Source of the DNA: an uncultured Rubritalea sp.
GTDB taxonomy: Bacteria > Verrucomicrobiota > Verrucomicrobiia > Verrucomicrobiales > Akkermansiaceae
Assembly: GCA_937981665.1 (NCBI GenBank)
Contig: CALJOJ010000006.1
Location: forward strand, 1 to 62,216
Reading direction: 5' to 3'
Length of the DNA stretch: 62,216 bases
Positions within the stretch are counted from its first letter, which is position 1; each line of letters begins with the position of its first letter. Positions 19,025-27,240 of this stretch are shown here, piece after piece. Below the pieces are notes generated by a model. That model was not told the DNA's origin. It did no database searches and was given only the letters and a program-made list of their open reading frames with translations. The position numbers were made by a program, and so were the translations under genes.

Positions 19025-19708
19025 TTACTTCTGATCGGCATTACTTCTACCGTTTGCATGAGCGGAGATAAACTTATCCATGACCACCTCAAGACGAGCT
19101 GAATAACTCTCAATTTTACGATTAAAGTAACCATGGGCGATCACAGCTGGTACTGCCACAGCAAGACCAGAGACCGTCGTGATCAATGCCTCAGAAATAC
19201 CCTGAGCCATATCCTCCGTATTTTCTTCACCAGCACCAACACCTTCAAACACAGTGAATAGCCCCGTAGCTGTTCCGAGCAAACCTAACAATGGAGCAAT
19301 CGCGATGATTACCTCAAGGAATGGAATCCCAACCTGGAGCTTTAGAATCTCCTCTCGCGCACTCACCTGCACAGCTTCCTGAATCTCTATATCTTTCCGA
19401 TCGTGGCGCTCCACTACTACATCACAGAGCTTCTGTAGTACACTAGGGTAATTAGATTTATCTACCTCTATCCGATCCGCTGACTGACTGTCACCTGTCT
19501 TAGAGTACTCAAGCATACTAGTAGCCAGAGCATCAGGGATAACCTTGTTTCTAATCAATAGCATCGACTGGTAAAGCATCATTGCCATCGCCGCGATCGA
19601 ACACAGGATAATGAAGTAAATAAATACACCTCCTTTATCGATAAATGAAATGATGTTATCGAGGACGTTCTTATCTGCGTCTGCAGCTTGGGATAAATAT
19701 GGGATCAT
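19025..19708 (-). CDS. exbB: ExbB/TolQ/MotA-family proton channel
   Basis: A 227-residue inner-membrane protein. Hydrophobic segments lie near residues 30-50, 125-150 and 170-190. The conserved family block GLLGTATGLFTVFEGVG and the later ISEALITTVSGLAVAVPAVI are intact. It forms the proton channel with ExbD and drives TonB. It sits between the tonB-like gene (24 bases upstream) and exbD (29 bases downstream), so the three form one operon. Confidence 0.95.
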   Translation of the reverse strand: MIPYLSQAADADKNVLDNIISFIDKGGVFIYFIILCSIAAMAMMLYQSMLLIRNKVIPDALATSMLEYSKTGDSQSADRIEVDKSNYPSVLQKLCDVVVERHDRKDIEIQEAVQVSAREEILKLQVGIPFLEVIIAIAPLLGLLGTATGLFTVFEGVGAGEENTEDMAQGISEALITTVSGLAVAVPAVIAHGYFNRKIESYSARLEVVMDKFISAHANGRSNADQK

Positions 19709-19732
19709 GAGATTGTTGTTGGTAAATATTAA

Positions 19733-21205
19733 TTACTTAAAGTTGAAAGTGTATTCGAGAACTAAGAGGTCACCGCCAAGATCCTTTATCACTTCAGGTG
19801 GCATAGCTGGTATTTTAAGATCACTGTTGATCGCTTGATGAACGATCGACTCCTGCCCAGCACTCGCAGAATTAAACCCTAGAGAATCGAAATTTTTAAC
19901 CGTACCTTCCTTAGTAACCATAAAGCTAACGCGGAGGATACCAGGATAAGCTAAGTGCGATGCTGTATTCATTCGCTTCTGCCACGCTGTTTCCAGCTGT
20001 TTTGAGATGGAGGCCATGTACTTCCCTGTCGGAGTAGCCTTGACATTCTGAGAGGCAATATCACTCCGGCTAGAAATACTTCCCTGCATCGCAGTCGCTC
20101 TAGCCTCAGCTCTAAAGCCAGATTTAGCTGCCTCCGCCGCACGAGCATTCTTAGCCGCTTGCCGTTGTTTTTCTTGCAGTGCTTTCTGAGCTTGAGCTAA
20201 AGCTTTTGCTTGAAGTTTAGCTCTTTCTATTGCTTCTTTTTCTCTTCGCTCCTGCTCTTTTTTCTTGAGCCCATCGGGATCGAAATTCTTATTAACGATA
20301 GTGTTTTGCTTCTCCTCTACTCCATCACTCTCTCTCTGCCCAGTATTCGAAGAAGTCAGTGAAGCCTGATTCATCTCCACCTTATTGATTGTTTCAGCAA
20401 ATTCCTTATTCCGTTGGTTAGTTTGCGCTAGTTGAGCATCCTCCAGCGCATCTCCAGCCTCGTCAGTATTTTCCACACTACTCTTGATCTGCTCTTGCTC
20501 TTTTTGATCAGCCTCAGTTTTTGTAATAGCATCCTGCTCTATCGGTGGCGTTGAATCCACTGGAGGAATAACCTCCTTTGGTGGTGGTGGGATTTGGGGT
20601 TCAGTTGCCTTACTACCCAGATCAGCGTGGTCAAATTCACCTTCTGTAAATGTCGTGTCTACTCGATTAATCGTATCATTGACTGGTTCTATCCCCTTGA
20701 TCGCTGACACCTCAGGAGCTCCAGAAGTGGGGCTTGTATTACTTGCCGCTATCGTGTTTCGCTCACCCTCTATATTCGTTTCTTTTGGAACACCAGTTAA
20801 CTGATCAGCAGTAGTCCTAGCCGTCTGTTTGACTTCTACTGGCTTAGCTTCAGGCTCAATCGGCTTTGGTGGTTCTGCCAGCGTCTTTGCTATCTCCCTA
20901 AGCTCTTGCGGCGTAAGCGGTGCTCGCTCCTCAGGTGGAGAAGTATCCTCCATAGGAACCACTTCTGAATCCGGAGTTTCCTGATCTAGCTTGATCTGGA
21001 TCACGATCTCCTGCTTATCAGGAAGCTCATCACTCACCTCCCTAGCCTTCGTATGTTCAATGGTGATCATACGAAGGCAGATCATCACAGCCACTATCAA
21101 GTGCAGCACGATAGAGCAAGCCACGCAGATACCTGCGGTCTGAATCTTGCCACTCTTCTTTACCTGTCTGATATCAGTTGCGCTCAACGTCGTTAATATG
21201 GTCAC
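19733..21205 (-). CDS. tonB: TonB-like energy transducer
   Basis: A 490-residue protein starting at GTG (21205). It has one N-terminal membrane helix (about residues 22-45) followed by a long periplasmic linker. The linker has proline/glutamate-rich segments (residues 75-125, 205-225) and a charged alanine-rich coiled coil (about 310-365), which is TolA-like. The last 95 residues (from YMASISKQLETAWQKRM) form a TonB C-terminal domain that would contact outer-membrane partners. It is first in the tonB-exbB-exbD run. The mixed architecture leaves TolA function possible. Confidence 0.88.
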   Translation of the reverse strand: MTILTTLSATDIRQVKKSGKIQTAGICVACSIVLHLIVAVMICLRMITIEHTKAREVSDELPDKQEIVIQIKLDQETPDSEVVPMEDTSPPEERAPLTPQELREIAKTLAEPPKPIEPEAKPVEVKQTARTTADQLTGVPKETNIEGERNTIAASNTSPTSGAPEVSAIKGIEPVNDTINRVDTTFTEGEFDHADLGSKATEPQIPPPPKEVIPPVDSTPPIEQDAITKTEADQKEQEQIKSSVENTDEAGDALEDAQLAQTNQRNKEFAETINKVEMNQASLTSSNTGQRESDGVEEKQNTIVNKNFDPDGLKKKEQERREKEAIERAKLQAKALAQAQKALQEKQRQAAKNARAAEAAKSGFRAEARATAMQGSISSRSDIASQNVKATPTGKYMASISKQLETAWQKRMNTASHLAYPGILRVSFMVTKEGTVKNFDSLGFNSASAGQESIVHQAINSDLKIPAMPPEVIKDLGGDLLVLEYTFNFK

Positions 21206-21329
21206 AAATAGTGATCATTACTAGACGGAAATCCAATTTTTCTAAGCCAATTTACAGACTGGTTAGAAATAGCATTGAAACGTCATCAAGCTATGCTACT
21301 TTCTGATATATCTTACCCAAATTCAACTT

Positions 21330-21809
21330 ATGAAACTAAATACATTAATCACATCAGCCACTTCAGCTACAGTAATAGCAGCTACTCTCACATTGACAAC
21401 ACTCACTCCACAAGCACAAGCGCACTGTGAAGTGCCATGTGGCATCTACTCAGACGATACTGTCTTTACAGACCTCTACACTCATGTAGCGACCATCGAA
21501 AAAGCAATGAGCCAGATCACTGAGCTATCAAAAGACGCATCAGCAAATGCTAACCAGATCTCTCGCTGGGTTACTAATAAAGAGTCACACGCTACTAAAA
21601 TCCAAGAAGTAGTCTCTCAGTACTTCCTAACTCAGCGCATCAAGACCACTGAAATGGAGTCTAATAAAGAGGCATACGTCACCAAGCTCACACAGCTTCA
21701 CCAGATGACTGTACTCGCAATGAAGTGCAAGCAGACCACTGACTCAGCAAATGCTGCAGCTCTCAAGAAAGCAATCGATGCCTTCAAGACTAGCTACAAT
21801 GCTAAATAA
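21330..21809 (+). CDS. sodN: secreted nickel superoxide dismutase
   Basis: A 159-residue precursor. A signal peptide of 31 residues ends TPQAQA, and the predicted mature protein starts HCEVPCGIY. His32, Cys33 and Cys37 are then His1, Cys2 and Cys6 of the nickel hook of NiSOD. The downstream helical core (RWVTNKESHATKIQEVVSQY) also matches the family, and the mature length of 128 is near the usual 117. The enzyme converts superoxide to oxygen and peroxide, here probably in the periplasm. Signal peptidase would expose His1 directly; no SodX protease gene is adjacent. Confidence 0.9.
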   Translation: MKLNTLITSATSATVIAATLTLTTLTPQAQAHCEVPCGIYSDDTVFTDLYTHVATIEKAMSQITELSKDASANANQISRWVTNKESHATKIQEVVSQYFLTQRIKTTEMESNKEAYVTKLTQLHQMTVLAMKCKQTTDSANAAALKKAIDAFKTSYNAK

Positions 21810-21818
21810 ATTATTTTA

Positions 21819-21950
21819 AGGAGGCTTCTGGAAACTAGTGATGTTTATTCTTTTGCCCGAAGGGTCGTATTTTGAACATACAAGCCTTGCTTGAAAACTT
21901 TCAAATCTAATAAAAGAATCAGCAATATCGGGAGTTTTCAGAAGTTCCCT
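21819..21950. mobile_element. MITE-like element with 17-bp terminal inverted repeats
   Basis: AGGAGGCTTCTGGAAAC at the left end pairs with the complement of the right end (AGGGAACTTCTGAAAAC, 13 of 17 matching). TA flanks both ends, consistent with a TA target duplication. The 132-bp interior has no open frame. The ends resemble those of the dead IS5-family element at 40288-41092 (GGAGCCTCTGG / GGAACCTCTGG). Confidence 0.6.
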
Positions 21951-21959
21951 TAGATAATA

Positions 21960-22000
21960 TCACTGAGCTAGTTCGCTACTATAGAGAACTAGCTCAGTGA
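21960..22000. repeat. 15-bp perfect hairpin before the YdjY gene
   Basis: TCACTGAGCTAGTTC and its exact complement are separated by 11 bases. No T-run follows on either strand within a few bases, so classical termination is doubtful. It lies 30 bases upstream of the next start codon and could be a structured leader, a transcript stabiliser behind sodN or a factor-binding palindrome. Confidence 0.6.
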
Positions 22001-22030
22001 ATAATCTCCTCTCCCACATCTAAAGTAACC

Positions 22031-22831
22031 ATGCCCCTATCATTCATCACACATATTAGATCAACTGCGGCTCTGTCTGCGGCTTTAATTATGCCATTAA
22101 CGGCACAAGAACCAAATGCTGATGAACCTAATGATAAAGAAAAATCGGGCACCCCTACTAACCCCGCACTAGTAAAAAAAACTGGGCTAATAAAGATCAA
22201 TGCTACCACCTTTCAGTTAGGTGAAATCACGATTGATACAAAGCAACGCAGTATCAACTTTCCTGCCACTGCAGAGATCACGGATAACCTCATCGAATAC
22301 CTACTGGTGAACCCTGAGGGCAAAGTCCACGAGTCTCTCTTCGTCACTAAAGCTAGCCCTACTCATCTCAATGTTGCATTCAAGCTACTCGGCTTTCAGG
22401 AAAACAAGTCTCTCTTCAAGACCGTAGTTAACGGTCTACCTACCCATAAATTTCAAGACGTCAGTGATGAGCAGAAAGCTCAGTCATATTTTAAAGTCGA
22501 AGTCAGCTGGACAGATCCAAAATCTAACAAGTCTGTCACCCACAACCTCAACACACTCATCATCAATGAACAGACCAAGTCACCACTGGGAACAGCTCAA
22601 GACACTGGCAAGTGGTCATACGGTGGTTCATTTATCAGTGACGGTCGATTTGTGGCTGAGCTAAACCGTGACATCATCGCCGTCTTCACCGACCGTAGCG
22701 CAGTGGCTAACTTTGCAGGAACCGGCAGAGATGATGACTCCTTATGGTTTCCTGCTACTGAAAAACTACCTGTATTTGGCACTAAAGTGAAGCTCATCCT
22801 CACCCCAGAATTTCCAGCTAAAAAGAAATAA
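22031..22831 (+). CDS. secreted YdjY-domain protein
   Basis: A 266-residue protein with a signal peptide (cleavage probably after TAQ near residue 26). The middle contains the YdjY-like block EYLLVNPEGKVHESLFVT (about residues 88-106) followed by HLNVAFKLLGF. The C-terminal half has W-S-Y-GGSFISDGRF and several short strands. YdjY-domain proteins are common in Planctomycetota and Verrucomicrobiota and have no established activity. The next gene begins 17 bases later, so these two are probably one operon. Confidence 0.75.
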   Translation: MPLSFITHIRSTAALSAALIMPLTAQEPNADEPNDKEKSGTPTNPALVKKTGLIKINATTFQLGEITIDTKQRSINFPATAEITDNLIEYLLVNPEGKVHESLFVTKASPTHLNVAFKLLGFQENKSLFKTVVNGLPTHKFQDVSDEQKAQSYFKVEVSWTDPKSNKSVTHNLNTLIINEQTKSPLGTAQDTGKWSYGGSFISDGRFVAELNRDIIAVFTDRSAVANFAGTGRDDDSLWFPATEKLPVFGTKVKLILTPEFPAKKK

Positions 22832-22848
22832 TCTTTCCCTTCATTCCT

Positions 22849-24024
22849 ATGAAAAATCTTATCACCAGTAGCATCATCACTCTCAGCGTACTCACTGCCT
22901 ATCATTCTTCTGCACAGTCTCCTATCCCCGCGGCCCCTGCCACTACCGACTCCCACGCATCCATCATACTAGAAATAGAAAATTCTATCAAGACGGGGAA
23001 CCTCTACCTCAAAGGAGCTCAAAGCGAAGCAGGCTTCTGGAAAGACGAGGTCATCCCGTCCTACACATCGCTCGCCATCACAGCCGCGATGAGATCACCT
23101 AATCGTGAAGCTGGTAAGACTCCAGAGCATATCCAAAAAGCCTACACATGGTTACTCAGTAAACAAAAAGACTACGGAGCTATCTATGTAAAAGGACTAG
23201 CCACCTATAATACATCCACGGGCATCATGGCTCTGGCTGCTTCCGGAGACCCAGCACATACTCAGCCCATCCTGAAAGCTCGCGCTTTCCTCATCGGCCA
23301 GCAGGCAGACTATTCTAAAAATAAAGCGATGGATAAGTACAGCGGTGGCATCGGCTACGGCGGCACATACACCCACTCAGATATGTCTAACACCTATCTA
23401 GCTATCGAGGCTTTAAAAATCTCTGAAGTCATCGCTAAAGATAACACGGTCGATGAACAAGTCGACTTAGACTGGGACAGTGCGCTAGACTTCATCACAA
23501 GATGTCAAAATTTAGAAGAAACGAATGATCAGCCAAATGTCAGTAATGACGGATCGTTCGTATATTTTCCAGGTAACTCAAAGGCAGGTACTCAGAAAAA
23601 TGCCGATGGTACTGAAACCCTCAGAGGCTACGGTTCTATTTCCTACGCAGGTCTCATGACCATGCTCTATGCTGACCTTGAAAAAGACGACCCACGAGTC
23701 GAGTCTGCATTAGAATGGCTCAACAATAATTTCACTGTAAAAGAAAACCCAGGGATGGGGCAGCAAGGCCTCTACTACTATTTCCATGTCATGGCTAAGG
23801 CTCTAACAGCCGCTAACGTCGACTTCATCATCACCAAAGATGGCAAGAAAATCGACTGGCGAAATGAACTCGCATCAGTGATTCTCTCCGCTCAGCGTGA
23901 AGACGGATCATGGGTGAATGCCAATAGCCGCTGGTGGGAAAACCAGCCAGAACTCGTGACGAGCTATGCAGTACTGACACTAGAGCAGATCCACGCTTCT
24001 ATTCCACAAAAGGCTACTGAATAG
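22849..24024 (+). CDS. secreted prenyltransferase/squalene-oxidase repeat protein
   Basis: A 391-residue protein with a signal peptide (cleavage near residue 23, SSAQ). The mature chain has the alpha/alpha-toroid pattern of squalene-cyclase-type repeats: KGAQSEAGFWKDEV near 56, KQKDYGAIYVKGL near 105, GSISYAGLMTMLYADL near 265 and SAQREDGSWVN near 345. The DxDD or DDxxD active-site signatures of cyclases are not obvious, so enzyme activity cannot be claimed; many such proteins in these phyla are binding or structural. It is paired with the YdjY gene. Confidence 0.75.
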   Translation: MKNLITSSIITLSVLTAYHSSAQSPIPAAPATTDSHASIILEIENSIKTGNLYLKGAQSEAGFWKDEVIPSYTSLAITAAMRSPNREAGKTPEHIQKAYTWLLSKQKDYGAIYVKGLATYNTSTGIMALAASGDPAHTQPILKARAFLIGQQADYSKNKAMDKYSGGIGYGGTYTHSDMSNTYLAIEALKISEVIAKDNTVDEQVDLDWDSALDFITRCQNLEETNDQPNVSNDGSFVYFPGNSKAGTQKNADGTETLRGYGSISYAGLMTMLYADLEKDDPRVESALEWLNNNFTVKENPGMGQQGLYYYFHVMAKALTAANVDFIITKDGKKIDWRNELASVILSAQREDGSWVNANSRWWENQPELVTSYAVLTLEQIHASIPQKATE

Positions 24025-24035
24025 TAAGGCAGCTA

Positions 24036-25406
24036 TTATTTTCCAATACAGAACGCCCCGAAGATAGCATCAAAGATCTCTTCGGTATCCACTCTGCCTG
24101 CTACCTCGCCGACAGCATCGAGCGCATCTCTAAGGTCTAGCGCAGCAAACTCTGCACCCACTCTTGACTCAAGTCCTTCGCGTGCGGCACTCAGGGCGAC
24201 CTTGCCACGGTTCAAGCATTCCTGATGACGTGCATTAATCGCCACCGCGTGACCACCCCATGCATTCTCACTAAGTAGGAGAATATCTGCTATCCTATTA
24301 CCTAATAACGTCAAGCTATCTGCGTCCGTTATAGCGGAATCCGAAGAACAGGAAATCTGCACCCCATCACTATCTTTCCAAGCTGCATCAAGCCCCAGAT
24401 CTTTCTTATTGATCACTAACACATGCTTACGCCCTGCGACCTGTTCTTCAGTGAGCAGACGTTTCCCTGGCTTCGAGCCATCCACTACCTCAATGATGAG
24501 ATCAGCGAGCTCTATCTGCTTTTCAGAGCGGATGATCCCCTGTTGTTCTATCTTATCTTCAGAATCTCTAACACCCGCAGTATCGATCAGGCGCAATGGA
24601 ATTCCCTGGATGTTCACCACTTCCTCCACCGTGTCACGAGTCGTACCTTCTACATCGCTAACGATCGCCCGCTCGTAACCTAACAGACCATTCAGCAAGC
24701 TAGATTTCCCTACATTTGGCTCACCACAGATCACCGTCCGCACACCCTCACGGAGGATTCTACCTTGCTCCGCGGTCGATAGCATTTGATCTATCCCTGA
24801 CAGAACTTCATCTATCCGCTTCAGCATCGCGGCACCCGTATCAGGATCTATATCCTCATCTGGGAAATCAATAAATGCCTCCACATGAGCGACCACCCCG
24901 ATCAAACTCTCTCTGAGCACCTCACTCTGATCGCCCAGCTTACCCTGCATCTGCTCATGCGCAGCTCGCATTGCCAGATCTGTCTGCGCAGAAATGAGAT
25001 CCATGATCCCCTCAGCTTGAGTCAGGTCAAGCTTACCGTTTTCAAAAGCACGTCGGCTAAATTCCCCCGGATCTGCTGAGCGTGCACCACACTGCAATAG
25101 CCTCTCCAGCACTCTACGTGTCACCAGTACACCACCGTGACAAGCCAGCTCCACCACCTCTTCACCAGTGAAACTTCGAGTTCCCCTGAAAACTGTCGCC
25201 AACACTTCATCAATGACTTCACCTTGCACATTGACCACCTTGCACAAGGTCGCATAACGCTCGGCAGCATTTTCTAGCCCACCTTTACAGCGGGTAGCCT
25301 GTGCGGAAATAGCCACCGCATCCGGTCCAGAAACACGGATCAGCGAAACAGCCCCCACTCCAGGAGCAGAGGCGATAGCAGCCACAGTAGAAGCGTGAGG
25401 ATTCAT
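24036..25406 (-). CDS. mnmE: tRNA modification GTPase MnmE
   Basis: A 456-residue GTPase that works with MnmG to install 5-carboxymethylaminomethyl or related groups on wobble uridine 34. The N-terminal folate-binding domain starts STVAAIASAPGVGAVSLIRV. The G domain shows GEPNVGKSSLLN, a G2 loop TTRD, DTAGVRD and NKKDLG. The C-terminal end is FCIGK, with the catalytic cysteine. It converges with the toroid protein gene (11 bases between stops), and hisC lies 26 bases upstream on the same strand. Confidence 0.97.
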   Translation of the reverse strand: MNPHASTVAAIASAPGVGAVSLIRVSGPDAVAISAQATRCKGGLENAAERYATLCKVVNVQGEVIDEVLATVFRGTRSFTGEEVVELACHGGVLVTRRVLERLLQCGARSADPGEFSRRAFENGKLDLTQAEGIMDLISAQTDLAMRAAHEQMQGKLGDQSEVLRESLIGVVAHVEAFIDFPDEDIDPDTGAAMLKRIDEVLSGIDQMLSTAEQGRILREGVRTVICGEPNVGKSSLLNGLLGYERAIVSDVEGTTRDTVEEVVNIQGIPLRLIDTAGVRDSEDKIEQQGIIRSEKQIELADLIIEVVDGSKPGKRLLTEEQVAGRKHVLVINKKDLGLDAAWKDSDGVQISCSSDSAITDADSLTLLGNRIADILLLSENAWGGHAVAINARHQECLNRGKVALSAAREGLESRVGAEFAALDLRDALDAVGEVAGRVDTEEIFDAIFGAFCIGK

Positions 25407-25432
25407 CAGTCTAACAGTTCAGAATACAATGA

Positions 25433-26530
25433 TTAAAACGTCGCGAGCACAGACTTCATCACCTCAAGGCATCGCTCATTTTCAGCCTTCGTCCCTACAG
25501 AGATCCTCACCCAGCCAGGAAGCTTATAGCCACGCATAGCACGGATGATCACACCCTGCTTCAGCATCTCAGCGAATAGCCGATCTCCATCACCCACATT
25601 CACGAGGACAAAGTTCGCCAAGCTAGGAACATACTCCAGCCCCATTTCTTGAAATGAGCTTTCATAGAGAGCTAGACCTTCAGCATTGTTAGAAACTGTA
25701 GCTTCGACATGAGCCGTGTCTGCCAGTGATGCTAGTGCAGCACGCTGAGCCACCTCATTCGTATTGAATGGCTGTCTCGCCTTTTGTAAAATAGCAGTCA
25801 CCTGAGGCGCTCCTAGACCATAGCCGATCCTTAACCCGGCAAGACCATACGCCTTAGAAAATGTTCTAAGCACGATCACGTTTCTTCCCTCACGCACATA
25901 CTTCAGCGTATCAGGAGCATTAGCGACAAACTCATAATACGCCTCGTCAAAGACCACTACCACATGATCTGGAACCTTCGCCATGAAGCGACCAATCGTC
26001 TCAGCATCTACGATCGTTCCCGTCGGGTTGTTAGGATTAGCGATGAAAAGCAGGCGGGTCTTATCCGTCACAGCCTCAGCCATCGCATCGAGATCATGTA
26101 CGAAGTTTGGATCAGGCACCTCCACATAGTTTGCACCGAAGAGAGTAGCCATCAGCTTATACACCACAAAGGCGTGCTCCGCAGCGATAAGAGCAGCTCC
26201 CTCATTGAGAAAACAGTGACACAACAGCTCAATGATCTCATTAGACCCATTTCCAAGCACCACGTTCTCAAGCTTCACATCATACTTATCAGCCAGTGCT
26301 GAGCGCAGCTTATAGCCACCACCATCTGGATAGATATGCATATCAGTAGCCGCATTACGGATCGCATCCAGTGCCATCGGAGCTGGCCCCAGAGGATTCT
26401 CATTCGAGGCCACCTTCACAATCGTCTCAGGATCTAACCCAAGCTCACGTGCAGTTTCTTCGATTGGCTTACCCGGCTCATAAGCCGTCAAGTCACAGAC
26501 AAATTGATTTGCAAATTTCTCAATACTCAT
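25433..26530 (-). CDS. hisC: histidinol-phosphate aminotransferase
   Basis: A 365-residue fold-type I PLP enzyme. It shows ASNENPLGP near residue 39-47, PDGGGYKLR near 73, GNGSNEIIELL, ANPNNPTGT near 165, DEAYYEF near 194 and the PLP-lysine region TFSKAYGLAGLRIGYG near 222-237. It transaminates imidazole-acetol phosphate in histidine synthesis, and related enzymes also act on aromatic amino acids. No other his gene is present in the window. It is probably co-transcribed with mnmE. Confidence 0.93.
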   Translation of the reverse strand: MSIEKFANQFVCDLTAYEPGKPIEETARELGLDPETIVKVASNENPLGPAPMALDAIRNAATDMHIYPDGGGYKLRSALADKYDVKLENVVLGNGSNEIIELLCHCFLNEGAALIAAEHAFVVYKLMATLFGANYVEVPDPNFVHDLDAMAEAVTDKTRLLFIANPNNPTGTIVDAETIGRFMAKVPDHVVVVFDEAYYEFVANAPDTLKYVREGRNVIVLRTFSKAYGLAGLRIGYGLGAPQVTAILQKARQPFNTNEVAQRAALASLADTAHVEATVSNNAEGLALYESSFQEMGLEYVPSLANFVLVNVGDGDRLFAEMLKQGVIIRAMRGYKLPGWVRISVGTKAENERCLEVMKSVLATF

Positions 26531-26610
26531 GCGCGAACCCTACCCCATCCAAGCCCCTGTGCAAGTCTGTATTCTAGAAGGTTTATCAAATACGAGAAAC
26601 TTATAATTTA

Positions 26611-27007
26611 GTGCGAAATACTTTGTTAAAAGTCCTATTCGATTTAAAACAGAGCGTAGATCTAACAGACTGGTTAGATTGGTTTCTAGATTGTCTCGGT
26701 AGAGCTGTGGACAATGCTCAGTCCATATTAAATAACGTACATTATAAGACGCGTCTGTGGGACAGAGTGAACCTAACGCCAGTTAACGAGCGACAGAGAG
26801 CAGTATTAACTACGATGCTCGATGATTTCAAAGGACACATGAATACATCGAAATATGCTAAATTAGCAAAAACATCTAATGACCGCGTTAAGAGACCTCA
26901 AAGCTCTACTTGCCCGTGGCCTATTAGTCCCTAGCTTAGATAAAGGCAGGAGCACAAGTTACCGCTTAGTAACTAATGAAGAACTTGTCGCTACTAGCAG
27001 AAGCTAG
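26611..27007 (+). pseudogene. Fic-family protein, C-terminal relic with a frameshift
   Basis: The frame from 26611 gives the conserved C-terminal segment of DUF4172/Fic proteins: DLTDWLDWFLDCL, NNVHYKTRLWDRVN, NERQRAVLTTMLDDFKG and YAKLAKTSND. A one-base deletion near 26884 then shifts the frame. In the other frame the homology continues as ALRDLKALLARGLLVP and STSYRLV to a TAG at 27005-27007. The catalytic HPFxxGNGR half is absent upstream. In intact proteins Fic transfers AMP or other groups to target proteins. Confidence 0.8.
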
Positions 27008-27024
27008 CCTCATTATATTCTATC

Positions 27025-27240
27025 ATGAAACACAGCATTAAAACAATCGCTTCAATCACTACAATGATTGCAGCTACACATACATCCTTAATGGCTAATG
27101 AAAGACGGTAAGATCATGGAACAGATGCGCTACACTTAAGTCAGCGGAGTAAAATACCTCCCAGCCGACAGCATAGACCTCAGCACCCTATACATACAGC
27201 CGTGTAGCGTTCTCAAGCACAGTGACATAACCTCAATTTA
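27025..27240 (+). pseudogene. degenerate small secreted-protein gene
   Basis: An ATG at 27025 begins a signal-peptide-like stretch (MKHSIKTIASITTMIAATHT) that stops after 28 codons at 27109-27111. Two further blocks in other frames (KDGKIMEQMRYT and SGVKYLPADSIDLSTL) read like the continuation of the same protein. I interpret it as a frameshifted small exported protein adjoining the Fic relic. The family is unknown. Confidence 0.4.
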
